Shown: positions 1 to 6,846 of the stretch, in pieces
How positions within the stretch are numbered: the first letter of the stretch is position 1
Layout of the letters: the number at the start of each line of letters is the position of its first letter
From: Oscillospiraceae bacterium
Lineage (GTDB): Bacteria > Bacillota > Clostridia > Oscillospirales > Acutalibacteraceae
Direction: 5' to 3'
DNA: 12,995 nucleotides
Assembly (NCBI GenBank): GCA_029013165.1
Contig: JAQXMV010000018.1
Span: forward strand, 1-12,995
Notes under the pieces: model-generated
The model's database searches: none
Seen by the model: the letters and a program-made list of their open reading frames with translations, nothing else
Told to the model about the DNA's origin: nothing
Translations under genes and position numbers: made by a program

Positions 1-45
1 CATGTCCTGCCGGGATGAAGAATACAAGGCCACAGCCACAAAAAT

Positions 46-79
46 AACGGACATCTGAACTGATCCTCAGATGCCCGTT
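46..79 (-). terminator. Bidirectional hairpin terminator after the PHP gene
   Basis: A 13-bp stem with one A.C mismatch (46-58 pairing with 67-79) closes an 8-nt loop. On the minus strand it is followed by TTATTTTTG, so it can end the PHP-protein transcript, which stops at 142. On the plus strand it is followed by a T-rich run (GTCATTTTATTTT), so it may also end a gene lying left of the window. Nothing else is recognisable in bases 1-141. Confidence 0.75.
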
Positions 80-141
80 GTCATTTTATTTTCGTTATTC
101 CTGATGCTGTGTCACCGCGCAGTTTCGGGGAAAGGCGTTGA

Positions 142-1614
142 TCACTTTCCTGCAATGGCAAAGATCACCCGCAGGGGGATGATATCCGGCAGGCGCCTGA
201 TGAGGTAATCGCACAATGCCGAATAGAGCGTGCCGAAATCATAGAAAAAGCCTTTTTGTGCTGTCGGCGCGCCCTCATAATCGAGGGTAAAGGCCTGGGT
301 ATAAAGGATTCCGCCCTCACCCAGCACCTCGGCGCGGACATAACGTCCGATCTCGTCGGAATAATCGTCCAAATCAATCGCGCTACCCACATGGATCACC
401 TCGCCGCCGGCAATCCAGTGAACCAGTACAGCGCCCTTGGTCACCAGGGAAATGGTATCCTTTTTCTCATCCACAGTGATATTGGTAATCTTCGGAGCGA
501 TCGAATCTTCATCGGCATAGAACTTTTCGCCCTCTTCCAGATCTTCATCAATCACGGCCGCCAGCTTCAGGGCGTCGGCGGTGCCGACAGCCTCTTTCAG
601 CTCGGCGCTGAAGCGCTCCAGCTCCTCGACACAGCCCACATATTTGCTGGCGGCAAAGAACTCACCGCCGGCCAGGCAGTTTTTCAGAGCCGCAGAGGTG
701 TTCTCTTTCATGAGCATCAGCGTATAGCCGGAATCGACAATATTCAGATTATGAGCGTCCGTGGAAGCGATGGCAAAAACATTTCTGCCCTGGGGAACCA
801 CCCTTTCCAGAAGAATATCCCACAGCTTTCTGTCATAACGGGTACGACTGTCGCCCTTGCTGTTGATGTCGATGCCGATACAGGAGGGATAGGTGGTGAG
901 GATATTGGCAAACTTGCTGATCTTATAGCCATAGAGAGGATCAGAGACATTATATGCGTCTGCAAGGCAGTCCTCATCTCTGGCGCCGGTGTATTCACCG
1001 GGATGATTGATCACCGACAGTCCGCCAAGCTCATCCACGGCGCTGATGGGCGTGAGATAGTCGCTGGTGCCGCCGAGAACTCCATCACCGTAGTCCGCAA
1101 ACCATGTGTTGACATGAGCATTATTAAAGGAAGTGGGATTTTGCTCGATACCGTAGGGCACGCGAAGCATTCCCTTACCCCTTAACTCGCTGTAATATTC
1201 ATCGCCGGCGACAGTATAAACCCGATATATTTTTCTGGCGGAAGTAAGGCCCCATCTGCTCAGCACATCTTTATAAACATCGCCGTTCTTAACCCACGAC
1301 ACCAACTTGATGGGGTCATTATGTTCCTGTGTAGTGTAACCGCGGCTGACGGTTCCGTGATCGGTAATGGCCAGAATGTCAAAGCCCAGCTCATAGTGTC
1401 TCTCCACCATGGCCGGCAGAGTCTCCCCGCCGTCGCTGAAAGTGGTGTGGCTGTGGAGATCCGCTTTATATTGGTTGACAGCGGAAAAATTCACATTCTC
1501 ATAGGGATTGCCTACTTTGTAGTCCCTTTCCTCTGCAGCGCAGGCCGTTACCGACACAGAAAAGACCATCACTGCGCTGAGAAGAAAAGCCATGATTCTT
1601 TTTGTTTTCTTCAT
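142..1614 (-). CDS. Exported PHP-domain metal-dependent phosphoesterase
   Basis: This 490-residue protein is a probable exported metal-dependent phosphoesterase of the PHP superfamily; its substrate is unknown. The start is set by a GGAGG site eight bases upstream (on plus, CCTCC at 1623-1627); an in-frame ATG 12 codons earlier has no comparable site. Residues 1-28 form a Sec signal peptide (MKKTKR, then a hydrophobic run). Cleavage after CAA is possible, but VTAC ending at C25 also fits a lipobox, so it may be a lipoprotein. PHP metal-ligand motifs are in order: HSH at 54-56 (ADLHSHTTFSDG), TDHG at 84-87, H167 (NNAHVN), NHPG with H204, and STDAH with D286 and H288. Residues about 373-448 look like a small beta-sandwich domain. 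The C-terminal 35 residues are hydrophobic and aromatic-rich, perhaps contacting the membrane. It is divergent from the LRR surface-protein gene and monocistronic. The family assignment is firm. Confidence 0.88.
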   Translation of the reverse strand: MKKTKRIMAFLLSAVMVFSVSVTACAAEERDYKVGNPYENVNFSAVNQYKADLHSHTTFSDGGETLPAMVERHYELGFDILAITDHGTVSRGYTTQEHNDPIKLVSWVKNGDVYKDVLSRWGLTSARKIYRVYTVAGDEYYSELRGKGMLRVPYGIEQNPTSFNNAHVNTWFADYGDGVLGGTSDYLTPISAVDELGGLSVINHPGEYTGARDEDCLADAYNVSDPLYGYKISKFANILTTYPSCIGIDINSKGDSRTRYDRKLWDILLERVVPQGRNVFAIASTDAHNLNIVDSGYTLMLMKENTSAALKNCLAGGEFFAASKYVGCVEELERFSAELKEAVGTADALKLAAVIDEDLEEGEKFYADEDSIAPKITNITVDEKKDTISLVTKGAVLVHWIAGGEVIHVGSAIDLDDYSDEIGRYVRAEVLGEGGILYTQAFTLDYEGAPTAQKGFFYDFGTLYSALCDYLIRRLPDIIPLRVIFAIAGK

Positions 1615-1653
1615 TTTTCTTTCCTCCGAGTCATAAAATTCAGTTGACAAGTT

Positions 1654-1682
1654 ATTATAACATCATTCATTGGCTTTGTAAA
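1654..1682 (-). promoter_or_regulatory. Sigma-A promoter of the PHP gene
   Basis: On the minus strand, -35 TTTACA (1677-1682) and -10 TATAAT (1654-1659) are separated by 17 bp, and transcription should begin near 1648, giving a leader of about 34 nt. The match is 5/6 plus 6/6 to the housekeeping consensus with ideal spacing. Confidence 0.8.
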
Positions 1683-1759
1683 CCGAATAGAACGCAGATT
1701 TTTCTGTTAAATGTATGATAAAATTATTACTGTTTTGTTAAAGATATTAAGAAAATAAC

Positions 1760-1788
1760 TTGAAGTCTTATCATATATCTGCTATAAT
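1760..1788 (+). promoter_or_regulatory. Sigma-A promoter of the LRR protein gene
   Basis: -35 TTGAAG (1760-1765) and -10 TATAAT (1783-1788) are separated by 17 bp. Transcription should begin near 1795, giving a leader of about 70 nt before the ATG at 1865. The stretch between this promoter and the divergent PHP promoter (about 1683-1759) is AT-rich; I see no clear operator in it. Confidence 0.8.
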
Positions 1789-1864
1789 GTATAAGTCAAA
1801 CTGTATTCCTTGGTGTTTAACACCGAGATCATATAGGAGATTCTATTTTTGGAGGATGAAGAAA

Positions 1865-3430
1865 ATGAAAAGGAAACTGTCCAAGGCCTTACTTGTCGCC
1901 CTTGTTCTGACCGCGGCTCTTTTGACGGCGATGCTGTTTGCAGGAGCCTCTGCCGAAATGACCGACGGAATCTACACCTACACGGTGGTCAAAAACAACG
2001 CCACCATCACCGATGTCGACGAAAGCGTCAGCGGCGAGCTGACTTTGCCGGAAACCCTGGACAAGGGAAAATATCAAGTAACCGCTATCGGAGATTTCGC
2101 TTTTTCGGAATGTAAAAATCTGGAAACCATCAACATTCACAGCGCAGTGGAAACCATCGGCAGCAGAGCCTTTAACAGCTGCTCCTCCTTAAAGCAGGTC
2201 AATATCCTGAACACCACAGTCACTGAGGACGGCTACGAAGTGAGCAAGGGTGTGAACACCGTCGGCTATTATGCCTTTTCCGGCTGCACCGGTCTTGAAA
2301 GCATTGTCTTTCCCGAAAGCGTGACGGCAATCGGCAACTATGCCTTTGAAAACTGCACAGCCTTAAAGGACATCTCCCTGTCAGAGAGTCTGACGCAGCT
2401 TGGCGCTTATGCTTTCAAAGACTGCGACGCTCTGGAGAGCATCGTTCTGCCGAAAAGCCTTACTTCTATCAGTGAGGGCCTTTTTTACGGCTGTGACAGC
2501 CTTATCGGTCTCACCATAAACGAAACGGTTCAGTCCATCGGAAGCTGTGCCTTTTACGGCTGCACCGCTTTGCCGTCGACTGATATTCCCTATTCGGTCA
2601 CTTCCATCGGAGACAAGGCCTTTTACGGCTGCACCGGTCTTCGCCGCGCCTTCATCAACTATACCTATCTGATCGAGGACAGCAAAAAGAATCTTTACGG
2701 AGCCTCCTCCATCGGCGAGAGTGCTTTTGCACAGTGTGTTTCGCTGGAATCGGTTTTCATCCCCCGCACCGTCATCAAAATCGGAGACAGCGCCTTTTTC
2801 GCCTGCCGCAGTCTCTCTGAGCTAACCCTCGAAAGAGGCCTTCTGACCGTGGGAAGATTCGCTTTCTCCGGTTGCAGCAGTCTGACTCAGGTCGCCCTGC
2901 CTCACACCGTCACCACCATCGGTGACAATGCCTTCTATCAGACCGGTCTGGAAACCGTTACCATTCCCGCCGCCGTAACGGCCATCGGAAACTATGTATT
3001 TTACGGCTGCAAGGCTCTGACCGCCATCAGCGTGGAATCCGGCAACCAAAACTACAAGAGTGACAGCATCGGCGTTCTCTTCTCAAAGGACGGCAGAACT
3101 CTCATGCAATATCCTGCCGGAAACAGCGCAAGCGAATACACCATTCCCACTTCCGTCAAATACATCAGCGACGGCGCTTTCGGCCAGTGCGACCATCTCA
3201 CATCCGTGAATTACAATGGCACACAGGATCAGTGGAACAAGATCGTTATCGGCCGAGACAACGAAGCTCTCGGCGGAAAATACCATGTGATTCCTCCCCT
3301 GTCACCTTCCAACTGCTCCTGCAACTGTCACAAAAGCGGTCCCTCTCTGTGGCTGTTCCAGTTTATCCTTTTCTTCCAGAAGCTCTTCGGCAAAAATCAG
3401 GTTTGTGAATGCGGCGTCAGCCATTATTAA
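1865..3430 (+). CDS. Exported BspA-like leucine-rich repeat protein with Cys/His C-terminal tail
   Basis: This 521-residue exported protein is built mostly from LRR_5 (BspA/Treponema-type) repeats. Such proteins usually mediate surface binding or adhesion; the ligand here is unknown. GGAGG at 1851-1855 lies nine bases before the ATG at 1865 and touches the in-frame ATG at 1856, so 1865 is preferred. Residues 1-30 are a signal peptide (KRKLSK, then a hydrophobic core, ASA cleavage). About 14 repeats follow (about residues 70-450), each with an xAF.xC..L..I.IP.sV..IG pattern; the AF positions include 79, 102, 137, 160, 183, 229, 252, 287, 310, 333, 356 and 438. Two repeats carry inserts (about 113-132 and 263-282). 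The end has the YNGTQDQW motif (450-457) common in this family. A distinctive tail follows: CSCNCH at 484-489, a hydrophobic segment at 494-508, and CECGVSHY at 514-521. There is no LPXTG motif or obvious transmembrane anchor. Confidence 0.88.
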   Translation: MKRKLSKALLVALVLTAALLTAMLFAGASAEMTDGIYTYTVVKNNATITDVDESVSGELTLPETLDKGKYQVTAIGDFAFSECKNLETINIHSAVETIGSRAFNSCSSLKQVNILNTTVTEDGYEVSKGVNTVGYYAFSGCTGLESIVFPESVTAIGNYAFENCTALKDISLSESLTQLGAYAFKDCDALESIVLPKSLTSISEGLFYGCDSLIGLTINETVQSIGSCAFYGCTALPSTDIPYSVTSIGDKAFYGCTGLRRAFINYTYLIEDSKKNLYGASSIGESAFAQCVSLESVFIPRTVIKIGDSAFFACRSLSELTLERGLLTVGRFAFSGCSSLTQVALPHTVTTIGDNAFYQTGLETVTIPAAVTAIGNYVFYGCKALTAISVESGNQNYKSDSIGVLFSKDGRTLMQYPAGNSASEYTIPTSVKYISDGAFGQCDHLTSVNYNGTQDQWNKIVIGRDNEALGGKYHVIPPLSPSNCSCNCHKSGPSLWLFQFILFFQKLFGKNQVCECGVSHY

Positions 3431-3448
3431 TCACACACCAATAATCCG

Positions 3449-3480
3449 GCCCCATGGTGTTTTTACCATGGGGCTTATTT
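3449..3480 (+). terminator. Terminator of the LRR gene
   Basis: A perfect 10-bp GC-rich stem (3449-3458 with 3465-3474) has a 6-nt loop GTTTTT and is followed by TTATTTC. It begins 19 bases after the LRR stop codon. Minus-strand reading through it lacks a T-run, so it serves the plus strand. Confidence 0.85.
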
Positions 3481-3502
3481 CATACCATGACACGAAGGGC
3501 AG

Positions 3503-3577
3503 ATCCGGACAAGAGCAACTCAGGAAGGTTTCACCCATTCACTGACCGTTGCTTTCCCTATGTCTCTTGTGCCGGAT
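3503..3577. repeat. 75-bp imperfect inverted repeat abutting the spo0A stop codon
   Basis: ATCCGGACAAGAG (3503-3515) is complementary to CTCTTGTGCCGGAT (3564-3577) apart from one unpaired G, enclosing 48 bases. A small inner stem (CAAC 3516-3519 with GTTG 3548-3551) is possible. The element begins one base after the spo0A stop codon on the minus strand and is not followed by a T-run in that direction, so it is a poor classical terminator. It may be a 3'-end structure stabilising the spo0A mRNA, or a small dispersed repeat. No open reading frame is supported between 3431 and 3578. Confidence 0.55.
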
Positions 3578-3578
3578 G

Positions 3579-4349
3579 TTACTGAGCCTTTTTCATTCTC
3601 AGCCTCAGCTCATCGCTGATCATGGCAATAAACTCCGAGTTTGTCGGCTTTCCTCTGCTGTTTTGAATTGTATAACCGAAATATCCGGAAAGGACATCCA
3701 CATCGCCTCTGTCCCAGGCAACTTCAATGGCGTGGCGAATGGCTCTCTCCACCCTGGAGGGTGTGGTCTTATTGTTTCTGGCTACGGTGGGATAAAGCAC
3801 CTTGGTCACCGCATGCATCAGCTCCGGATCACCAACAGAGAGCATAATGGATTCCCTGAGATATTTGTAACCTTTGATATGCGCCGGAACACCGATCTGA
3901 CGCATGATATCCGAAATAACGACTTCAATATCCTTATTATCCACCATCATTTCCCGGCCCTCCTTTTCTTTACTCCAGCCGGAGATCTGTGCCAGACGCT
4001 GGGCCATGACATTCAGATCAAAGGGCTTAATAAAATAATAATCTGCTCCTGCTGACAAGAGTTCCTGCTCAAAGCGGGGATTATCCACCGAGGATATCAG
4101 CGCGATTACCGGCCGCTTCTCCGGCTTATTTTCCTTGAGAAGCCTTAACACACCTAAAGCGTCTACCCGCGGCATAAAAGTATCCATAAGTACCACATCC
4201 GGTTCGTATGTTTTAATAAACTCGATGATTCTCGAACCGTCTTTGGCAACCACTTTGACATCGTAGCCATAGTCCTCTAAAAATTTAGCGCAGTGTTCTC
4301 CAAATTCACCACCCTGTTCGGCTACCATAACTTTAACTTGATTTTTCAT
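3579..4349 (-). CDS. spo0A: Sporulation master response regulator Spo0A
   Basis: This 256-residue protein is Spo0A, the DNA-binding response regulator that commits Clostridia and Bacilli to sporulation when phosphorylated. The N-terminal receiver (about 1-122) has the phospho-acceptor D56 in LMDTFMP, the switch residue as S86, and K108 in FIKPF. The linker is short and charged (about 125-140). The C-terminal Spo0A effector domain is highly conserved, with VPAHIKGYKYLRE (154-166), the HTH stretch TPSRVERAIRHAIEVAW (196-212) and KPTNSEFIAMI (234-244). An AAGGAGG site precedes the ATG by eight bases. It lies downstream of spoIVB in the same orientation, the conserved order in spore formers. An oddity is that the Asp pair of the acidic pocket is replaced by E11-Q12 (VAEQGGEF), and MPxxDG reads MPRVDA. 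Identity is essentially certain; normal phosphorylation chemistry is less so. Confidence 0.97.
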   Translation of the reverse strand: MKNQVKVMVAEQGGEFGEHCAKFLEDYGYDVKVVAKDGSRIIEFIKTYEPDVVLMDTFMPRVDALGVLRLLKENKPEKRPVIALISSVDNPRFEQELLSAGADYYFIKPFDLNVMAQRLAQISGWSKEKEGREMMVDNKDIEVVISDIMRQIGVPAHIKGYKYLRESIMLSVGDPELMHAVTKVLYPTVARNNKTTPSRVERAIRHAIEVAWDRGDVDVLSGYFGYTIQNSRGKPTNSEFIAMISDELRLRMKKAQ

Positions 4350-4392
4350 TCTGCTTCCTCCTTATAAATGTGAAGATTTTTCACAGAAAAAT

Positions 4393-4419
4393 ATTATCAC
4401 ACACTTTCGATATTTTCAA
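4393..4419 (-). promoter_or_regulatory. Possible spo0A promoter with a nearby 0A-box-like site
   Basis: On the minus strand, an extended -10 element TGTGATAAT (4393-4401) sits 15 bp after TTGAAA (4414-4419); the spacing is short, so the -35 is doubtful. Between them is TATCGAA (4406-4412), one base off the Spo0A-box consensus TGTCGAA. A second near-match, TGTCGAT, lies on the plus strand at 4566-4572. Autoregulation by Spo0A is known in Bacillus; here it is only suggested. The rest of the 4350-4578 interval is very AT-rich and holds no gene. Confidence 0.35.
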
Positions 4420-4578
4420 GACTAAATCTGCGAAAAGTAACAATTTTTTAATCTTTTTAACTTTTAAGCAAGATTTAACAGGAAGTATGCATCATAACTT
4501 CTGAAAACTTTCAAGTTTTGTGAAAATATTTGTCTGATTTGATTAGGATTATACACTATTGCCACTGTCGATATATGT

Positions 4579-4617
4579 AAAAAATACTCACTAAAATATT
4601 TTTAGTGAGTATTTTTT
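4579..4617 (-). terminator. Strong terminator between spoIVB and spo0A
   Basis: An 18-bp perfect stem (4579-4596 with 4600-4617) carries the core ACTCACTAAAA and a 3-nt loop, flanked on both sides by A/T runs so that either strand gives a hairpin ending in U residues. It lies eight bases past the spoIVB stop codon, implying that spo0A is transcribed mainly from its own promoter. Confidence 0.85.
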
Positions 4618-4625
4618 TCATTTTT

Positions 4626-5843
4626 TCAGGATGCCTCCGACATACTGTTATTCAGCGTCTCTCGGGCCGTTTCCATCATGCTGCGCGCAAAAATGCCGTA
4701 ACCCTTGGTTGGTTCGTTGATCAGAACATGGGTCACCGCCCCCACAAGCATACCCTGCTGAATGATCGGCGATCCGGACATACCCTGAACGATACCTCCT
4801 GTTTTCGCAATCAATTCTTCGTCTGTCACTTTTATTACCATGTTTTTATTGTCTGAACTGTTCAGGGAAATTTTCGTGATTTCGATGTCATAATACTTCG
4901 GTCCCTCGCCGTCGACCGTTGAAATAATCTGCGCCTTTCCTGTTTTGACCTCATAGTTCATCGCGATGGGAATGGCTTTTTCCTTACGATCGTATTTTGT
5001 CAATAGGCCGAAAACACCCTTGGAATGATTGGCCAGAAGGGCTCCGTTTACCTTGCTGGTGAAGGTTCCGCAAAGCTCTCCGGCCTTGCCGTTTTGACCC
5101 TTATAGCAGCCTGCGATTTGTGCACCGACAATATCTCCCTGGGAAAGAGGAAGAAGCTCGCCTGTGTCGACATCGCACACACCATGGCCGAGACCTGCAA
5201 AAAGACCGCAGGACGGCTCATAGAAGGTCATCGTACCGATACCGGCGGCGCTGTCACGAATCCACAGACCCGCTTTATACTTTCCCTCAGTCGTGCTGTA
5301 AAGCGTTGTAAGCTGAGTGGTATATCGCTTTCCGTCTCTGATAAATTCAAGGCTGTAGGTCTTGTTCTCACCGGCGGCAAGAATCGCTGAAAGCTCACTG
5401 CTGCTGACAAGTGTTCTTCCGTCAAGAGTGCGAATAATATCGCCGCTACGAAGACCCGCTTTTTCTGCCGGCGAAATCATTCCCTCAGGCGTGTCAACGC
5501 TCTCGGTCTTGACAATCACGATACCGTCGGTGAAAAGCCTCAGTCCGAATATTTCTCCGGACGGTACCACATAATATCTTTCGCTTACAGTCAGTGAAGA
5601 CGCCTTGATCGGTATGGCTCCCAATAGGCTTACATTGACCTGATAGCGGCCCGCCTTGCTTCTGCGGAAGCTCGTCTCGTTTTCCGGACAGGATATACTG
5701 AAAATACTGTTCACTCCCACATCTTCGCCGGATACTCCGTAAAGCTCATCGGGAACAGAATAAAAACCGTATACCATAAGAATAAGAGTCAGGACGGTGA
5801 CAGTAATGATTAAATTTTTGATGAATTTAATTCCTTTAACCAT
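4626..5843 (-). CDS. spoIVB: SpoIVB serine peptidase (family S55), forespore signalling protease
   Basis: This 405-residue protein is SpoIVB, the S55-family serine protease made in the forespore and secreted into the space between forespore and mother cell, where it triggers processing of pro-sigma-K by cleaving SpoIVFA. A single N-terminal membrane segment lies at about 8-28. A PDZ domain spans about 105-180, with the typical AEKAGLRSGDII (126-137). The peptidase domain follows, with catalytic candidates H220 (GLGHG), D341 (VTDEEL) and S356 in GGIVQGMSGSPII (349-361), then the hallmark GAVTHVLINEPTKGYGI (368-384). The length matches the Bacillus protein (about 425 aa). A GGAGGTG site lies five bases before the ATG. 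It is followed by a terminator and spo0A, the expected order. The usual upstream neighbour recN is absent; instead there is an unrelated envelope operon. Confidence 0.96.
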   Translation of the reverse strand: MVKGIKFIKNLIITVTVLTLILMVYGFYSVPDELYGVSGEDVGVNSIFSISCPENETSFRRSKAGRYQVNVSLLGAIPIKASSLTVSERYYVVPSGEIFGLRLFTDGIVIVKTESVDTPEGMISPAEKAGLRSGDIIRTLDGRTLVSSSELSAILAAGENKTYSLEFIRDGKRYTTQLTTLYSTTEGKYKAGLWIRDSAAGIGTMTFYEPSCGLFAGLGHGVCDVDTGELLPLSQGDIVGAQIAGCYKGQNGKAGELCGTFTSKVNGALLANHSKGVFGLLTKYDRKEKAIPIAMNYEVKTGKAQIISTVDGEGPKYYDIEITKISLNSSDNKNMVIKVTDEELIAKTGGIVQGMSGSPIIQQGMLVGAVTHVLINEPTKGYGIFARSMMETARETLNNSMSEAS

Positions 5844-6030
5844 TTTACACCTCCGCTGCGGCTTTCAGAGGCTCACTGCGTCAAAAGCCGCAATCAAACC
5901 TTTTCAAACCGCAGTAATAATTTGCGCCGTCAGAGCAAAAAATATGATCGGTAATTAAAAACAAAAGATCCTGTGCTTTCCGCCGAATCGCACGAAAAGA
6001 CGCAGAATCTATTTTTTGTTATTTTAAAAT
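5844..6030 (-). promoter_or_regulatory. spoIVB upstream region with a hairpin next to the ribosome binding site
   Basis: This 187-bp gap must hold the spoIVB control signals. TGCGGCTTT (5857-5865) and AAAGCCGCA (5884-5892) form a perfect 9-bp inverted repeat with an 18-nt loop, ending two bases from the Shine-Dalgarno sequence (complement of 5850-5854), so it could influence translation. A weak sigma-G-like candidate (TCATA at 5943-5947, 18 bp, CAAATTA at 5918-5924, minus strand) has one mismatch in each element. I see no housekeeping promoter and no convincing terminator for the preceding DUF4097-like gene. Confidence 0.35.
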
Positions 6031-6846
6031 TTATTTGCTGAAGCTGACGATGACATTGCCCAGTCCGCCGTCAATTTCCACTTGATTGGATCCGCTGCCG
6101 CAGACATAATCATCACCGGCATTCACACCGTCAATCACGGCATTGCCCAGGCCTTTATCCAGCTCAACGGTGTAGTCCTTCACGGAGCCAATCAGAGTAA
6201 TATCCATTTCGCCGACACCGCAGTCCAGCTCGCTTTTGCCCGGCAGGGCGGCCTCCAGCGTAAGATTTCCTACACCCATTTCCAGTTTCAGGTTTTTCAG
6301 CTTGCCGAAGCCGATATTCAGTTCGCCGACACCGCCTGTAATTTTCGCATTCTTCAAGGCAATGAGGTTTTTGATGTTGGTTCTGCCGACGCCCAGCTCT
6401 AAGCGAAGCTCCTGACACCGCAGATCATCGGCGGTGAGTTTTCCGGCTCCGGTGGTAATATCGACACGGGAAAAAGTGAATTTCTCCGGCACCGTGAGAA
6501 TCAGTTTTCGGGACGAACCGTTCTGAAAAAGATTGGCATTGCTGTCTCTGAGCACAAGCTCACCGTCTTTTTCTTCCACAGTCAGACTGTCCACATTGCT
6601 TTCAACGGAGAACTTTTTTCCCACGGATATCACGAAATCCGCCGCGGAGATCTCGGCCTTGAGACTCTTGATCTCTCCGGACACAGCGTAGGTTTCCATG
6701 AAGCTGTCACTGGCGATATGATCCTTGGCGTCATAGATCACACCCAAAAGCTGCAGTGAACCGAAAATACCGGAGAAGATTCCCACAATCAACAGCACGG
6801 CAAAAGCTGTGGCAATATACTTAATAATCTTCTGAAAATCCGTCAT
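6031..6846 (-). CDS. Membrane-anchored DUF4097-like beta-repeat protein
   Basis: This 271-residue protein has one hydrophobic segment (about 9-38) followed by an all-beta domain of the DUF4097 type, expected outside the membrane. The domain shows regularly spaced G-V/L-G turns: TTGAGKL (about 131-137), LGVGRTNI, GGVGELNI, MGVGNLTL, CGVGEMDI, KGLGNAVI and GGLGNVIV, roughly every 18-25 residues. This is typical of a right-handed beta-helix-like fold. Molecular function is unknown; relatives often sit beside LiaF, PspC or bacitracin-type stress genes. The ATG overlaps the stop of the upstream LiaF-like gene (ATGA, 6843-6846), and GGAGGTG lies ten bases upstream within that gene, so the two are translationally coupled. 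It is the last gene of the TetR operon. Confidence 0.8.
   Translation of the reverse strand: MTDFQKIIKYIATAFAVLLIVGIFSGIFGSLQLLGVIYDAKDHIASDSFMETYAVSGEIKSLKAEISAADFVISVGKKFSVESNVDSLTVEEKDGELVLRDSNANLFQNGSSRKLILTVPEKFTFSRVDITTGAGKLTADDLRCQELRLELGVGRTNIKNLIALKNAKITGGVGELNIGFGKLKNLKLEMGVGNLTLEAALPGKSELDCGVGEMDITLIGSVKDYTVELDKGLGNAVIDGVNAGDDYVCGSGSNQVEIDGGLGNVIVSFSK

Noticed and set aside
256..1185. Long plus-strand open frame opposite the PHP gene
   Set aside because: It lies wholly inside the well-supported minus-strand PHP gene, has no recognisable domain and no ribosome site; it is an antisense shadow.
1644..1672. TTGACA at 1644-1649 as a plus-strand promoter -35
   Set aside because: The position 17 bp downstream reads TCATTG, with no TATAAT-like hexamer at 16-18 bp; the same stretch is better explained as the minus-strand PHP promoter.
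4528..4560. TATAAT on the minus strand near 4548 as the main spo0A promoter
   Set aside because: The hexamer is good, but 16-18 bp upstream there is only AT-rich sequence overlapping the spoIVB terminator, and the leader would be about 190 nt; I could not support a -35 box.
5941..6030. Possible terminator after the DUF4097-like gene (GTGC/GCAC stem near 5970-5992)
   Set aside because: Only a 4-bp stem with a long loop, followed by a T-run at some distance; too weak to call.
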